Assembly (NCBI RefSeq): GCF_008189685.1
Contig: NZ_CP043312.1
Span: forward strand, 496,001 to 560,000
DNA length: 64,000 bases
Source: Candidatus Sneabacter namystus
GTDB taxonomy: Bacteria > Pseudomonadota > Alphaproteobacteria > Rickettsiales > Rickettsiaceae
Reading direction: 5' to 3'
The notes under the pieces are model-generated. The model did no database searches and was not told the origin of the DNA. It worked only from the letters and a program-made list of their open reading frames with translations. Below, in pieces: positions 8,849-17,159 of the stretch. Positions within the stretch are counted from its first letter, which is position 1, and each line of letters begins with the position of its first letter. Both the position numbers and the translations under genes were made by a program.

Positions 8849-9474
8849 TATACTACCTATAGTTTTAAAAATTGAATTATGATTTATATAAAAAGCAATT
8901 ATTTTTTTATCCTGCAATTGGCTATATTAGTTATTATATAATAGCTATAATATATATTATGGAAAATAATAGGTTCGGTTGAGAAAAATATCAAGCAATA
9001 ATTTTTATAATTTATAGTTGTATAATATATAAATTGCAAGCGCCAAATATTTTAACAGCAAGCTTTTTGAGAACTAGCTTTGCAATTACCACAAATCACA
9101 CATCACAATAGAAAAAGGGATAATTAGAGATATACAAACTCAAGAAAGATGCACAAGAAGGATCAACTACAATATCAAAAAAGCGTAGAAAAGTGACAGA
9201 TGCTGAGTTTTGGAAGAATAATAATTCCCCATTTGAAGTGAGAAAACTAAACTCTTGCTAGTACAGTGATGCATTATATAGCCAGCAATACTCCTCAAAA
9301 CATATGAAAGCAACCGTGAAAGGTTCACTCATTTATGCGCAACATTATGTCAATAGAATTAAAAAATACCGGATTTTTATAAAGAGAAACGGTATACAAC
9401 CCACTAAATGTAACCTCAGATGAAACGCTAACCTACAACAACGCCTCTCAATAGATCACTTTCAGAGTAATAAT
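8849..9474. other. Non-coding gap with a possible decayed ORF
   Basis: This 626-base stretch lies between two minus-strand genes. 8880-9050 is very AT-rich and probably holds the promoter of the orphan gene. On the + strand 9124-9261 is open between stops but has no ATG, GTG or TTG with a ribosome site. Its translation looks protein-like (it contains KKDAQEGSTTISKKRRKVTD and EFWKNNNSPFEVRKL), so it may be a gene remnant. Nothing else is recognised. Confidence 0.3.
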
Positions 9475-10656
9475 CTATTGAGCAGCAGCTTGTGCAACTG
9501 CAGATGAAACACTCTCTATGAGCCTTGTGTCAAACACAGAAGGAATGATATGGTCTGGTCCGTATATAATATCACTAGAAATAGGATTTCTTGCCAAACC
9601 TGATATTGCATAGGCCGCAGCTATCTTCATAGCATCCGTAATATCTTTTGCTCTTGCATCTAAAACTCCTCGAAATAAAAAAGGAAAACATAATACGTTG
9701 TTAATTTGGTTTGGATAATCAGATCTTCCAGTAGATATAATAGCATCAGGTAGTACAGACTTTACCACTTCAGGCAAAATTTCTGGATCAGGATTTGCTA
9801 AAGCGAAAATAATAGGCTTTTTTTGCATAGAAAGCACCATTTTTGTTGTCAGTACCCCCTTTACCGATAAACCAATAAACACATCAGAATCAAGCACTGC
9901 TTCGCTAAGAAACCGTTTTTTAGTATCAATAGCGTATCTAGCCTTCCAAAAATTTAAATCTTGTCTATCACTGTGTATCACTCCCTTAGAATCACAAATA
10001 ATAAGATTACTTTTTGAAACTCCAGCTTTTACCAATAAATCAGCACATGCAATACCAGCTGCCCCTGCTCCATTTATCACGATCTTTGCTGATTCCAAAG
10101 ATTTTCCTTGTATGTCTAAGGCATTGATCAAACCTGCTAGTACCACTATTGCAGTACCATGTTGATCATCATGAAAAACTGGGATATCCACTTCTTGTTT
10201 TAAACGCTCTTCTATAATAAAGCATTCGGGAGCCCTTATATCCTCAAGATTGATTCCACCCCAGCCAGTAGAAATAAGCGATACCGTTTTTACAAAATCA
10301 TCAACATTGGAAGTATTTACTTCAATATCATAAGCATCTATATTTGCAAACTTCTTAAATAATGCTGCTTTGCCTTCCATCACAGGCTTAGACGCAAGAG
10401 CCCCTATATTTCCTAAACCTAAAACCGCACTGCCGTTCGTAACAATTGCAACTGTATTACCTTTTGCTGTATAAAGGTAGGCGTTTTCGGCATCTTCTTT
10501 AATTGACATGCAAGGAAAGGCTACTCCAGGAGAATAAGCTAGAGATAAATCTTGCTTTGTTGAACAAGGCTTAGTAACAGACACAGCTATCTTACCCTTA
10601 GGGGAAGAGCTATGGTATTGCAGAGATTTTTCTTTTAACACATCAGAATCATTCAT
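9475..10656 (-). CDS. Malic enzyme (catalytic part only)
   Basis: Oxidatively decarboxylates malate to pyruvate with NAD(P)+ in the cytoplasm. The 393-residue protein contains the malic N-terminal block ([21 protein letters not shown], near 29-49), [12 protein letters not shown] with metal-binding aspartates near 160, and the nucleotide-binding [13 protein letters not shown] near 195. It ends where the malic domain ends, so the phosphotransacetylase-like tail of long MaeB enzymes (about 750 residues) is absent. A carrier of the AEC family, some members of which move malate, lies directly upstream on the same strand with a 25-base gap, suggesting a malate import and use pair. Cofactor preference cannot be read safely. 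Confidence 0.93.
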   Translation of the reverse strand: MNDSDVLKEKSLQYHSSSPKGKIAVSVTKPCSTKQDLSLAYSPGVAFPCMSIKEDAENAYLYTAKGNTVAIVTNGSAVLGLGNIGALASKPVMEGKAALFKKFANIDAYDIEVNTSNVDDFVKTVSLISTGWGGINLEDIRAPECFIIEERLKQEVDIPVFHDDQHGTAIVVLAGLINALDIQGKSLESAKIVINGAGAAGIACADLLVKAGVSKSNLIICDSKGVIHSDRQDLNFWKARYAIDTKKRFLSEAVLDSDVFIGLSVKGVLTTKMVLSMQKKPIIFALANPDPEILPEVVKSVLPDAIISTGRSDYPNQINNVLCFPFLFRGVLDARAKDITDAMKIAAAYAISGLARNPISSDIIYGPDHIIPSVFDTRLIESVSSAVAQAAAQ

Positions 10657-10681
10657 AAACTTTTACCTTAAATTTTTACCT

Positions 10682-11638
10682 TTAATGAAACACGCTCATA
10701 ATAAATGCCAAACTAAATATTGCAAGAACAGTCTGAACCGTAGCAATAGAAGCATCTAATTCTGCATCACCACCTAACTGCCTAGATAAAACCACTACAC
10801 CATTTGCACAAGGCAAACAACTGTATAGTAAGGCAATACTTCTCATCATCCCTTCTACTCTTAGCAATTTCAGCATACATACTGCTATAATAGGCAAAAT
10901 GAGTAACTTTGTAATAGTACTTAAGCAAATCTGAGGAATGTATACTCTTTGTATTTTAAGCCTCAACTCCCCCCCTATAGTTAAAGAACCTATACCTAAT
11001 GCAGCCTGACCTAAGACATGAAAAAACTGCTGCAACCCATGAGGTAACACAACGTTGTTGTAGCTAAAGAGAATCGCACAACTACTGCTAAATATAATTG
11101 GATTTTTAAGCAATTTAATTACCACTGCAGTAACAGCCTGCGTCCTACTTTTTGAGGAATGTTTCTTTCTACCTATATACGTATCAAATGCCAAAACTGA
11201 TATAGCATTCACCAAGGTAATCATGTACACAATTACAATAGATGCAATTCTATTAGCCTCATCTCCAAATAATGCCTTACCTAAAGCTAGGAAAACATAA
11301 GTATTGTACCTTATACTACACTGCAATACAGATGGAAACCTTCTATTTGGAATTGACTGACTATATCTTTGGTACCAAATTAAAGCAGAACATACTAAAA
11401 CATTAGTTAAAATGAGAGCTATAACCATACTCATAGATCCCTTCAACTTGAAGTTCGCCTCACTCAAATAACTAAATAATGCTGCAGGAAGAAATAACGC
11501 ATACGACATCTGTTGCAGCCCCCTCCAAAACTCATCTGAAGAAATCCAGTACCTTCTTATCAAATGTCCAGAAAGAACGATAAGAAAAATAGGCAGCACG
11601 CTCTGGAAAAACATTAAAAACATGCTACCACCAAACAT
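10682..11638 (-). CDS. AEC-family transporter, possible malate carrier
   Basis: Inner-membrane carrier of the auxin-efflux-carrier superfamily, 318 residues with about ten hydrophobic segments. Family-like features are VLPIFLIVLSGHLIRRY near the N terminus, the central charged loop around GRKKHSSKSR, and the late PCANGVVVLSRQLGG segment matching the family's P-x-AN-x-x-L pattern. Bacterial relatives include malate and malonate carriers, and its neighbour is malic enzyme, so dicarboxylate uptake is a reasonable inference. The start may instead be the ATG five codons later, which has GGTGG before it. Confidence 0.82.
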   Translation of the reverse strand: MFGGSMFLMFFQSVLPIFLIVLSGHLIRRYWISSDEFWRGLQQMSYALFLPAALFSYLSEANFKLKGSMSMVIALILTNVLVCSALIWYQRYSQSIPNRRFPSVLQCSIRYNTYVFLALGKALFGDEANRIASIVIVYMITLVNAISVLAFDTYIGRKKHSSKSRTQAVTAVVIKLLKNPIIFSSSCAILFSYNNVVLPHGLQQFFHVLGQAALGIGSLTIGGELRLKIQRVYIPQICLSTITKLLILPIIAVCMLKLLRVEGMMRSIALLYSCLPCANGVVVLSRQLGGDAELDASIATVQTVLAIFSLAFIMSVFH

Positions 11639-11696
11639 TAATATTATTTATACAAAAGGCCTAACGCAATACCCTACTCTATTTATGAATAAGCTG

Positions 11697-12410
11697 TTAT
11701 TTACGTCCTAACTTATTATCCCTCTTACCAAACCGCAATCCTTGATTAGACAAAGACTTCTTAGAATACACCCCTGCCATTCCATGATTTGAAGCAAGGT
11801 ATAATCCATAGTACACCTCACTCCTTGCCTTAAAAACTTTCTTATAATACTGAGAAGATTTATAAGGATCTTTAGAATGATAACATCCTATCGCTCTTGG
11901 CCAACTGTGATACCTATCATATTGCTTACGCAGAAAAGACGCACTGTATTTAATATTACAAGCAGGATCCAATGCCTTATCTAAGGAAGCAAAAGAACGT
12001 GCATGATACCTTAAGTTCACCTGCATACAACCAACGTCAATATTCCTAATGCCTCTATTAAGCATGCGATTAACAAACCTCTTAGCCTCTCCTTTAGAAT
12101 CAAACCTATATCCCTTTCCCTCTACGCTCACAGCCCAAGGAGCTGGTACTCTATACCTAAAATCTCCACAGCTTGTGCCACTCTCAACAAGAGAGATAGC
12201 GTGCATCGTACCACGAGGAATTCCATACAACCTCTCATAGTAATGTATCCATCTAATACATTTACTTATATCACTTAATCTTTGATCACAAAAAGCCTGC
12301 ACAGGCACAAGAACAACAACAAGCACATACATGCAAAACAGTAGCCTATTTCCGACACTATTAACACACACTTTTATAAACGACAAAACCGACGCAAAAT
12401 ACGGTAACAT
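11697..12410 (-). CDS. Lytic transglycosylase-like exported protein
   Basis: Probable periplasmic peptidoglycan-cleaving enzyme, 237 residues. The N terminus has a hydrophobic signal segment at about 20-40 ending near VQAFC. The SLT-like domain begins at RLYGIPRGTMHAISLVESG, with the glutamate of that motif as the expected catalytic residue. It continues with DVGCMQVNLRYH, matching the family's GxMQ(I/V)N pattern, and RAIGCYHSKDP, matching the A--YN-G region. The gene stands alone between the AEC carrier and a 409-base gap. Its precise class and its role, wall turnover or opening the wall for a secretion apparatus, cannot be told. Confidence 0.85.
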   Translation of the reverse strand: MLPYFASVLSFIKVCVNSVGNRLLFCMYVLVVVLVPVQAFCDQRLSDISKCIRWIHYYERLYGIPRGTMHAISLVESGTSCGDFRYRVPAPWAVSVEGKGYRFDSKGEAKRFVNRMLNRGIRNIDVGCMQVNLRYHARSFASLDKALDPACNIKYSASFLRKQYDRYHSWPRAIGCYHSKDPYKSSQYYKKVFKARSEVYYGLYLASNHGMAGVYSKKSLSNQGLRFGKRDNKLGRK

Positions 12411-12819
12411 CTTAATTAGAACCTATTAAAACCAATTCGTTTTATTTACATAAATTACATGCTAGCTTAATTATAGCAATAATACACTCAATCAAAAAGC
12501 TATAATAAATAAACAAATAAACATACTAGTAGCAAGCATATATAATACTCTTTTACACTAAGTTAACTTCACCTACACAAATAAGGCATTTTAACCAAAA
12601 GTATCAGAACATCTTCATGCTATTCAAGAATATCTTTATGCTGTGCAACTATATACAGATAGTTAATCTATCAATTTTTTGAATTTAATCAATTACGTAG
12701 ATTAAATTGTCACTCTTTTTATAGAAACAAATTGCAATTTATGCCATACTCGCGACCATGGAATGATAAATACGTAACTTATTTTTCATCAACCTAATAC
12801 TTTAAAACGACTTAAAAAA
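12411..12819. other. AT-rich intergenic region between divergent genes
   Basis: It separates the minus-strand transglycosylase from plus-strand cvpA and must hold both promoters. A short inverted repeat ATTTAATC-N9-GATTAAAT lies near 12685-12709. Two loosely similar segments (ATCTTCATGCTATTCAAG and ATCTTTATGCTGTGCAAC) lie at about 12611-12650. I see no convincing gene or RNA. Confidence 0.3.
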
Positions 12820-13362
12820 ATGGGTTTCGACATATTCAGCATCTTAGTGCTTGTGTTTTCTTGCTCTATGGGTATCTGGAAAGGAGGAGTACGTACCTCC
12901 CTCAGCGCGATATTTTTCGCAATTACAGCAGCAATAGTGATAATGCTTGTGCCCTTTGCTAAAAAGATATTATCATCTTACATAAAAAGTGAGATTGTCT
13001 TAACAGTAACTTCATTCGTCGCTACATACATTTTTGCTAGCATAATCGTTTCAATATTAGAAAATATACCAGAAGTCTCACAACCTTGCTCTATAGATAG
13101 AATATTTGGGTGTATAGTTGGAATGTTAAAAGGTGTAACTTTGTGTACAGTGGCATTTGCAGCCTGCGTTGTTGTTAGCACAGAAAGCTATAACAATGCA
13201 AAAAATGCGTGGGAATTAGTGCAAAATGTAAAATCTGCCAGCTCTCCTAAGTGGGTAAAAAAAAGTGTGTCTGCAGAAATATGCTCTACTATAATTTGGC
13301 AAATATCTTCACTTATAAATACAAAATCTTTACAGAATTTTTTGTCTAAGATACACTTCTGA
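12820..13362 (+). CDS. CvpA family membrane protein
   Basis: Small integral membrane protein of 180 residues with four hydrophobic segments at about 3-20, 28-48, 58-82 and 100-122. The family's sequence marks are present: GxxKGGVRT near residue 22, equivalent to G-x-x-RG, and DRIFGCIVGMLKGVTL near 93-108, equivalent to DR-x-G-x-x-x-G-x-x-RG. CvpA homologues are linked to colicin V export and envelope homeostasis, but their molecular role is unclear. It is followed by a 27-bp triple repeat and then recA. Confidence 0.85.
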   Translation: MGFDIFSILVLVFSCSMGIWKGGVRTSLSAIFFAITAAIVIMLVPFAKKILSSYIKSEIVLTVTSFVATYIFASIIVSILENIPEVSQPCSIDRIFGCIVGMLKGVTLCTVAFAACVVVSTESYNNAKNAWELVQNVKSASSPKWVKKSVSAEICSTIIWQISSLINTKSLQNFLSKIHF

Positions 13363-13370
13363 TCTAAATA

Positions 13371-13451
13371 TGAATAACGGATAACTTACGCTTATTCTGA
13401 ATAACGGATAACTTACGCTTATTCTGAATAACGGATAACTTACGCTTATTC
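13371..13451. repeat. Three perfect tandem copies of a 27-bp unit
   Basis: The units run 13371-13397, 13398-13424 and 13425-13451 and are identical. Each begins TGAATAACGG and ends CGCTTATTC, so each unit carries the inverted arms GAATAA and TTATTC around a loop of about 14 bases. The array starts nine bases after the cvpA stop and lies about 110 bases before the recA start. There are no unique spacers between copies, so it is not a CRISPR array. It could act as a transcript-end structure or a protein-binding array, or be a slippage-prone minisatellite. Confidence 0.97.
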
Positions 13452-13559
13452 TCATTATTTAATAAAAGTAGTTAAAATAATTTTTGTAGCCTGAAGATCC
13501 TCTATGCAATACTATTGTTCTATAGTTCATGCTTTACGATAAAAATTCTAAATTTACAT

Positions 13560-14627
13560 ATGACAAAATCAAACAAAACTCAATCTGATAACACTAACAA
13601 AATTGAAGCTCTGAATGCAGCAATTGGACAAATAGAAAAGGCTTTTGGTAAAGGGTCTGTAAGAACGTTAGGAGAAGATTATAAAAAAGATATAGAAGTT
13701 GTACCAAGCGGCTCTCTCGCGTTAGACGTTGCACTTGGCGCAGGAGGTTTTCCTAAAGGTAGAATAATTGAAATTTTTGGACCAGAAAGCTCAGGCAAAA
13801 CAACATTAGCACTTCATACCATAGCAAAAACACAAAACAATGGAGGAACGTGTGTTTTTATAGACGCAGAAGGGACTTTTAATTCCCTGCACGCTGAAAA
13901 CATAGGTGTAAATATGTCTAACCTGATTTTGGCAGACAGTCTATACAGCGGAGAGGATATATTGGAAAGTGTAGATACTTTGATAAGATCTGAAGCTGTA
14001 GATGTAATAGTAGTAGATAGTGTCGCAGCTCTAGTACCGAAAGCAGAAGCGGAAGGAGATATGGGAGAAAATCATATAGGACTACATGCCAAACTCATGA
14101 GTCAAGCTTTAAGAAAAATAACAAGATCTCTCTCTCATAGCAAATGTGTCCTGATTTTCATAAATCAGTTAAGAAAAAAAATAGGAGTACTATACGGTAA
14201 CCCAGAAACTACTCCTGGAGGCGAAGCACTTAAATTTTACGCATCTGTAAGAATTGATATAAGACGTATAGGAGGAATAAAAGAAGGAGAGGTAGATATA
14301 GGCAACCAGATAAAAATAAAAGTGGTGAAAAACAAGGTATCTCCACCATTTAGAATAGCCTTTACAGATATATTGTTCCGTGGCGGTATTTGTGAAACGA
14401 GCGAGATAGTAACGTTAGGCACAGACTTAAATATAATAGAAAAAGCAGGAGCCTGGTACTCGTACAACAATACAAAAATTGGGCAAGGAAAAGACAAAGC
14501 AAAACTCTACCTAGAAGAAAATGAAAAGGTGAAGGCAGAAATTAAAGATAAAATTTTATCTTCTATATTCGTGAAAGATAAAAACAACGCTAGAGATAAA
14601 AACAACGCTAAAGACAAAAAAGAATAA
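13560..14627 (+). CDS. recA: RecA recombinase
   Basis: DNA-dependent ATPase for homologous recombination and repair. The ATG at 13560 gives 355 residues, the family length. The longer frame from a TTG at 13517-13519 region adds non-homologous residues. Walker A is GPESSGKT at about 74-81. The ATP-dependent L2-type segment has NQLRKKIGVLYGNPETTPGG, and the core ends normally. The last 15 residues are two 6-residue repeats (DKNNAR, DKNNAK) and DKKE, replacing the usual acidic tail with a mixed-charge one. No alphaproteobacterial LexA box (GTTC-N7-GTTC) was found upstream. Confidence 0.98.
   Translation: MTKSNKTQSDNTNKIEALNAAIGQIEKAFGKGSVRTLGEDYKKDIEVVPSGSLALDVALGAGGFPKGRIIEIFGPESSGKTTLALHTIAKTQNNGGTCVFIDAEGTFNSLHAENIGVNMSNLILADSLYSGEDILESVDTLIRSEAVDVIVVDSVAALVPKAEAEGDMGENHIGLHAKLMSQALRKITRSLSHSKCVLIFINQLRKKIGVLYGNPETTPGGEALKFYASVRIDIRRIGGIKEGEVDIGNQIKIKVVKNKVSPPFRIAFTDILFRGGICETSEIVTLGTDLNIIEKAGAWYSYNNTKIGQGKDKAKLYLEENEKVKAEIKDKILSSIFVKDKNNARDKNNAKDKKE
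14576..14611 (+). repeat. 18-bp direct repeat inside the recA tail
   Basis: Two nearly identical 18-base units, AGATAAAAACAACGCTAG and AGATAAAAACAACGCTAA, follow each other in frame, with a partial third after them. They encode the DKNNA(R/K) repeats at the RecA C terminus. The arrangement suggests recent slippage growth of the tail. Confidence 0.9.
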
Positions 14628-14636
14628 CTATCAATT

Positions 14637-15365
14637 ATGTTATCATTAAATGAAAACTCTGTAGCACTGGTAACAGGAGCGTCTGGTAGTATAGGCAGAG
14701 CCATAGCACTTGGATTGCACAAAGCGGGGGCCCACGTGGTAATCAGTGGAACAAACAAAGATAAACTTGAAAAACTTGGTCAAGAACTGAAAAATAACTA
14801 CGAAATTCAGGTATGCGACCTACGCGACATAGACGCGTGTTCAGCCCTTATAGAAAGTATACCAAACTTAGGTATTTTGGTGTGTAACGCAGGAATAACA
14901 GATGATGGACTCGCGATACGAATGTCTGATGAGACTTTTCATAAAGTGATATCTGTGAATCTTGAATCGAATTTTGCACTCAATAGACAAGCAATAAAAT
15001 CGATGTTCAAAAGAAGATTTGGAAGAATAATTAACGTCGCATCCGTAGTAGCAATAAGTGGAAATAAAGGACAAGTAAATTATTGTGCATCAAAAGCAGG
15101 ATTGATTGGGATGACAAAGTCAATAGCACTTGAAGTAGCCTCCAGAGGTATTACGGTCAATTCAGTGGCACCAGGATTTATCTTGTCTAACATGACGGAA
15201 AAATTACCACAGGAATACAAAGCAGAAATAATGAAAAAAATTCCTCAAGGGCGTTTTGGTATGCCAGAAGAAATAGCTAATGCCGTGCTATATCTCAGCA
15301 GTACAGAAGCATCTTATATAACAGGACAAACATTGCACATCAACGGTGGCATGCTAATGATCTAG
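14637..15365 (+). CDS. fabG: 3-oxoacyl-ACP reductase
   Basis: NADPH-dependent short-chain dehydrogenase that reduces 3-oxoacyl-ACP in fatty-acid elongation. The 242-residue protein has the cofactor motif TGASGSIG at about 14-21, NAGIT near 86, the catalytic serine region NVASVVAISGNKGQ and the YCASKAG active site (Y-x3-K) near 147-151. It ends TLHINGGMLMI, as FabG does. It lies nine bases after recA. In relatives it is directly followed by acpP and fabF; here 1.45 kb with a reverse-strand Fic-like gene intervenes. Confidence 0.95.
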   Translation: MLSLNENSVALVTGASGSIGRAIALGLHKAGAHVVISGTNKDKLEKLGQELKNNYEIQVCDLRDIDACSALIESIPNLGILVCNAGITDDGLAIRMSDETFHKVISVNLESNFALNRQAIKSMFKRRFGRIINVASVVAISGNKGQVNYCASKAGLIGMTKSIALEVASRGITVNSVAPGFILSNMTEKLPQEYKAEIMKKIPQGRFGMPEEIANAVLYLSSTEASYITGQTLHINGGMLMI

Positions 15366-15485
15366 TTAATATAATTAATTATTCTCTAGAATAGATAAAA
15401 CAAGATCTAAAATCCCTCCACGCCCTTTTGTTTTGAACTGCACAAACAACCATGAAAAAAAGAGACTCTGTTGCAGAAACACACC

Positions 15486-16241
15486 TTAAACGCTGTTGTC
15501 ATCTAAAGCATTAGTAGAAGCCGCTTTTATATATATATCTAATGATCTACTAATACACACAGACATAAATTCAACATAACTTTCTTTAGCACCAGCATAT
15601 TGTGCCTTTTCTAAACAGTCTATATATTCCATTCTATCTTCTTTTCTAACGATTGCAGGAGGGTATCCATTCATCATAAGAATCATATTCATAAGTAACC
15701 TAGCAACACGACCATTACCTCTTAAAAAAGGCCTAATAGAAAGAAGTCTACTATGTGCTTCTAACGCTATGGTAATAGGATGATCTTGACTTCCAGAGAT
15801 ATATTCTACTAACTCTTTCACTAATCCTTGCACACGTGTTGGATTAGGAAATGTCACTACAGATCCACAAAGTCTTACAGGAATGGTCCTGTATTTACCG
15901 GCATTACTCCTACCTGTACTAAGCAAAATCTTGTGATGCAGATCTAATATATCTTTCTCTGTAATATCCTCTAATCTATTACGTGCCTGATCATTAACAA
16001 AATCTATTGCATTTGCATAATCTTTTATCTCTAAATGTTCAGTTAAAGTTTTGCCACCTATAGTTATATCATTCATAACTAATAAATTTGTCTCTTGCCT
16101 AGTAAAAGTGTTGCCATCTATAGCAGTATTGGTGTAACTCAATTCCACCACAAACCATTCTCTCAAATTATCTAATATAGCCGGAGATATAGGCCTTAAA
16201 GAATCTAACTGTTCTTTTTTTTTGATAAGTTCTGAATACAT
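15486..16241 (-). CDS. Fic-domain protein lacking the catalytic histidine
   Basis: This 251-residue protein is built like a stand-alone Fic adenylyltransferase. An N-terminal helix carries NTAIDGN (38-44), resembling the autoinhibitory TxAIEGN motif but with Asp for Glu. The flap GKYRTIPVRLCGS is at 115-127. The Fic loop at 170-181 reads RPFLRGNGRVAR, whereas active members have HPF-x-(D/E)-GNGR-x-x-R. Arg170 replaces the catalytic His and Arg174 replaces the metal-binding acid; the phosphate-binding GNGR is intact. The residue is AGG, three changes from a His codon, so a read error is unlikely. Canonical AMP transfer should be lost. It may be a pseudoenzyme, a regulator, or use another chemistry. 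It interrupts the fabG-acpP-fabF order. Confidence 0.85.
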   Translation of the reverse strand: MYSELIKKKEQLDSLRPISPAILDNLREWFVVELSYTNTAIDGNTFTRQETNLLVMNDITIGGKTLTEHLEIKDYANAIDFVNDQARNRLEDITEKDILDLHHKILLSTGRSNAGKYRTIPVRLCGSVVTFPNPTRVQGLVKELVEYISGSQDHPITIALEAHSRLLSIRPFLRGNGRVARLLMNMILMMNGYPPAIVRKEDRMEYIDCLEKAQYAGAKESYVEFMSVCISRSLDIYIKAASTNALDDNSV

Positions 16242-16818
16242 AATTTAACTTTAAGTTGTTAATTTTTAGTTATACTAAATGATATGTAATTTAATGTAAA
16301 GTATATTAATCAAAGATACTATAAATTCTAAAATAAATGTCAGAAATAAGCATACTTTACTAATAGTGCAGGATATTAATACATCAGTAAACTTATATAG
16401 ATCACTCCTTTTTATATGAACACAAATAATTGTTTGTAATTACAAATTTCCATAATCTATAAAAATAGTAAGATAGATAAAATCACACAATCCAAATATA
16501 CTTTTGACAAAAATATGGTATCATGTGATCTCGTCTAACTTGATCTAATTGTAAATCAATGAAGTAGAATATGTATAGGCAATCATTGATGATTAAGTTA
16601 TTTTTAAGTGAATTTAAAGTTGTATTTGTTTTTATGAATAAATTGCCGTAGATTGTTAAAAAAGATGTTGATATCATACACTTAAAAGCTATTGGCAAAA
16701 GCCGATCATACGAGATACAATAAATGATTGTCACTCGAATAAAAATCGCTAAGCCAAAAATTCTCAGTAAATGCATAATTTTGAGTGAACATTTAAATAT
16801 TAAATAGGTTAATTAAAT
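16242..16818. other. Intergenic stretch, possible decayed gene
   Basis: These 577 bases lie between the divergent Fic-like gene and acpP. The minus strand has a 97-codon frame (16483-16776), but it is hydrophobic, unlike its neighbours and without a ribosome site. On the + strand a stretch at about 16636-16720 translates in part to IVKKDVDIIHLKAIGKSRSY between stops, which looks like an old coding remnant. The acpP promoter must lie near the right end. No intact gene is supported. Confidence 0.3.
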
Positions 16819-17100
16819 ATGTCTAATGATGTAAAAAACGATTCTGAAAATAAAGAAGATTTCAATAAAACACTTGATAAAGTAATTGATGTAGCTTCCG
16901 ATACTTTGAAAATTAATAAAGAGAAAATTTCGCCAGATTCTCTTTTTGTAAAAGATTTAGAGCTGGATAGTTTAGATATGGTAGAGCTTGTTATGGCATT
17001 AGAAGCCGCCTTTGATTGCGAAATACCAGAAGAACAGGCAGAGAAAATTACTTCTGTAAAAGAAGCTGCCGAGCATATAACGAAGCTGAAAAGTGGCTAA
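16819..17100 (+). CDS. acpP: Acyl carrier protein
   Basis: Carries growing acyl chains on a phosphopantetheine arm for fatty-acid and lipid A synthesis. The 93-residue acidic protein has the attachment motif ELDSLDMVEL near residues 47-56, with Ser as the modified residue, and EAAFDCEIPEEQAEKI after it, both standard. It has an N-terminal extension of about 14 acidic residues compared with the usual 78. fabF follows after 59 bases. Confidence 0.96.
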   Translation: MSNDVKNDSENKEDFNKTLDKVIDVASDTLKINKEKISPDSLFVKDLELDSLDMVELVMALEAAFDCEIPEEQAEKITSVKEAAEHITKLKSG

Positions 17101-17159
17101 TTGTGTGTTACACTTACGGAGTGTGAAATGTCTCAATTCGTAAAGTATAATTAGAAAGA

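Noticed and set aside
8849-8917. TTG start extending the CaaX-type protein by 23 residues
   Set aside because: The ATG at 8848 has AGGTAG at proper spacing, while the TTG has no ribosome site.
13371-13451. Three short repeats considered as a CRISPR array
   Set aside because: The copies are directly adjacent with no spacers and there are no cas genes nearby.
13517-13528. GTTC-TATA-GTTC upstream of recA considered as a LexA box
   Set aside because: The alphaproteobacterial LexA site needs seven bases between the GTTC halves; here there are four.
16483-16776. 97-codon minus-strand frame between the Fic-like gene and acpP
   Set aside because: No ribosome site, composition unlike neighbouring proteins, and no recognisable domain; more likely chance in AT-rich DNA.
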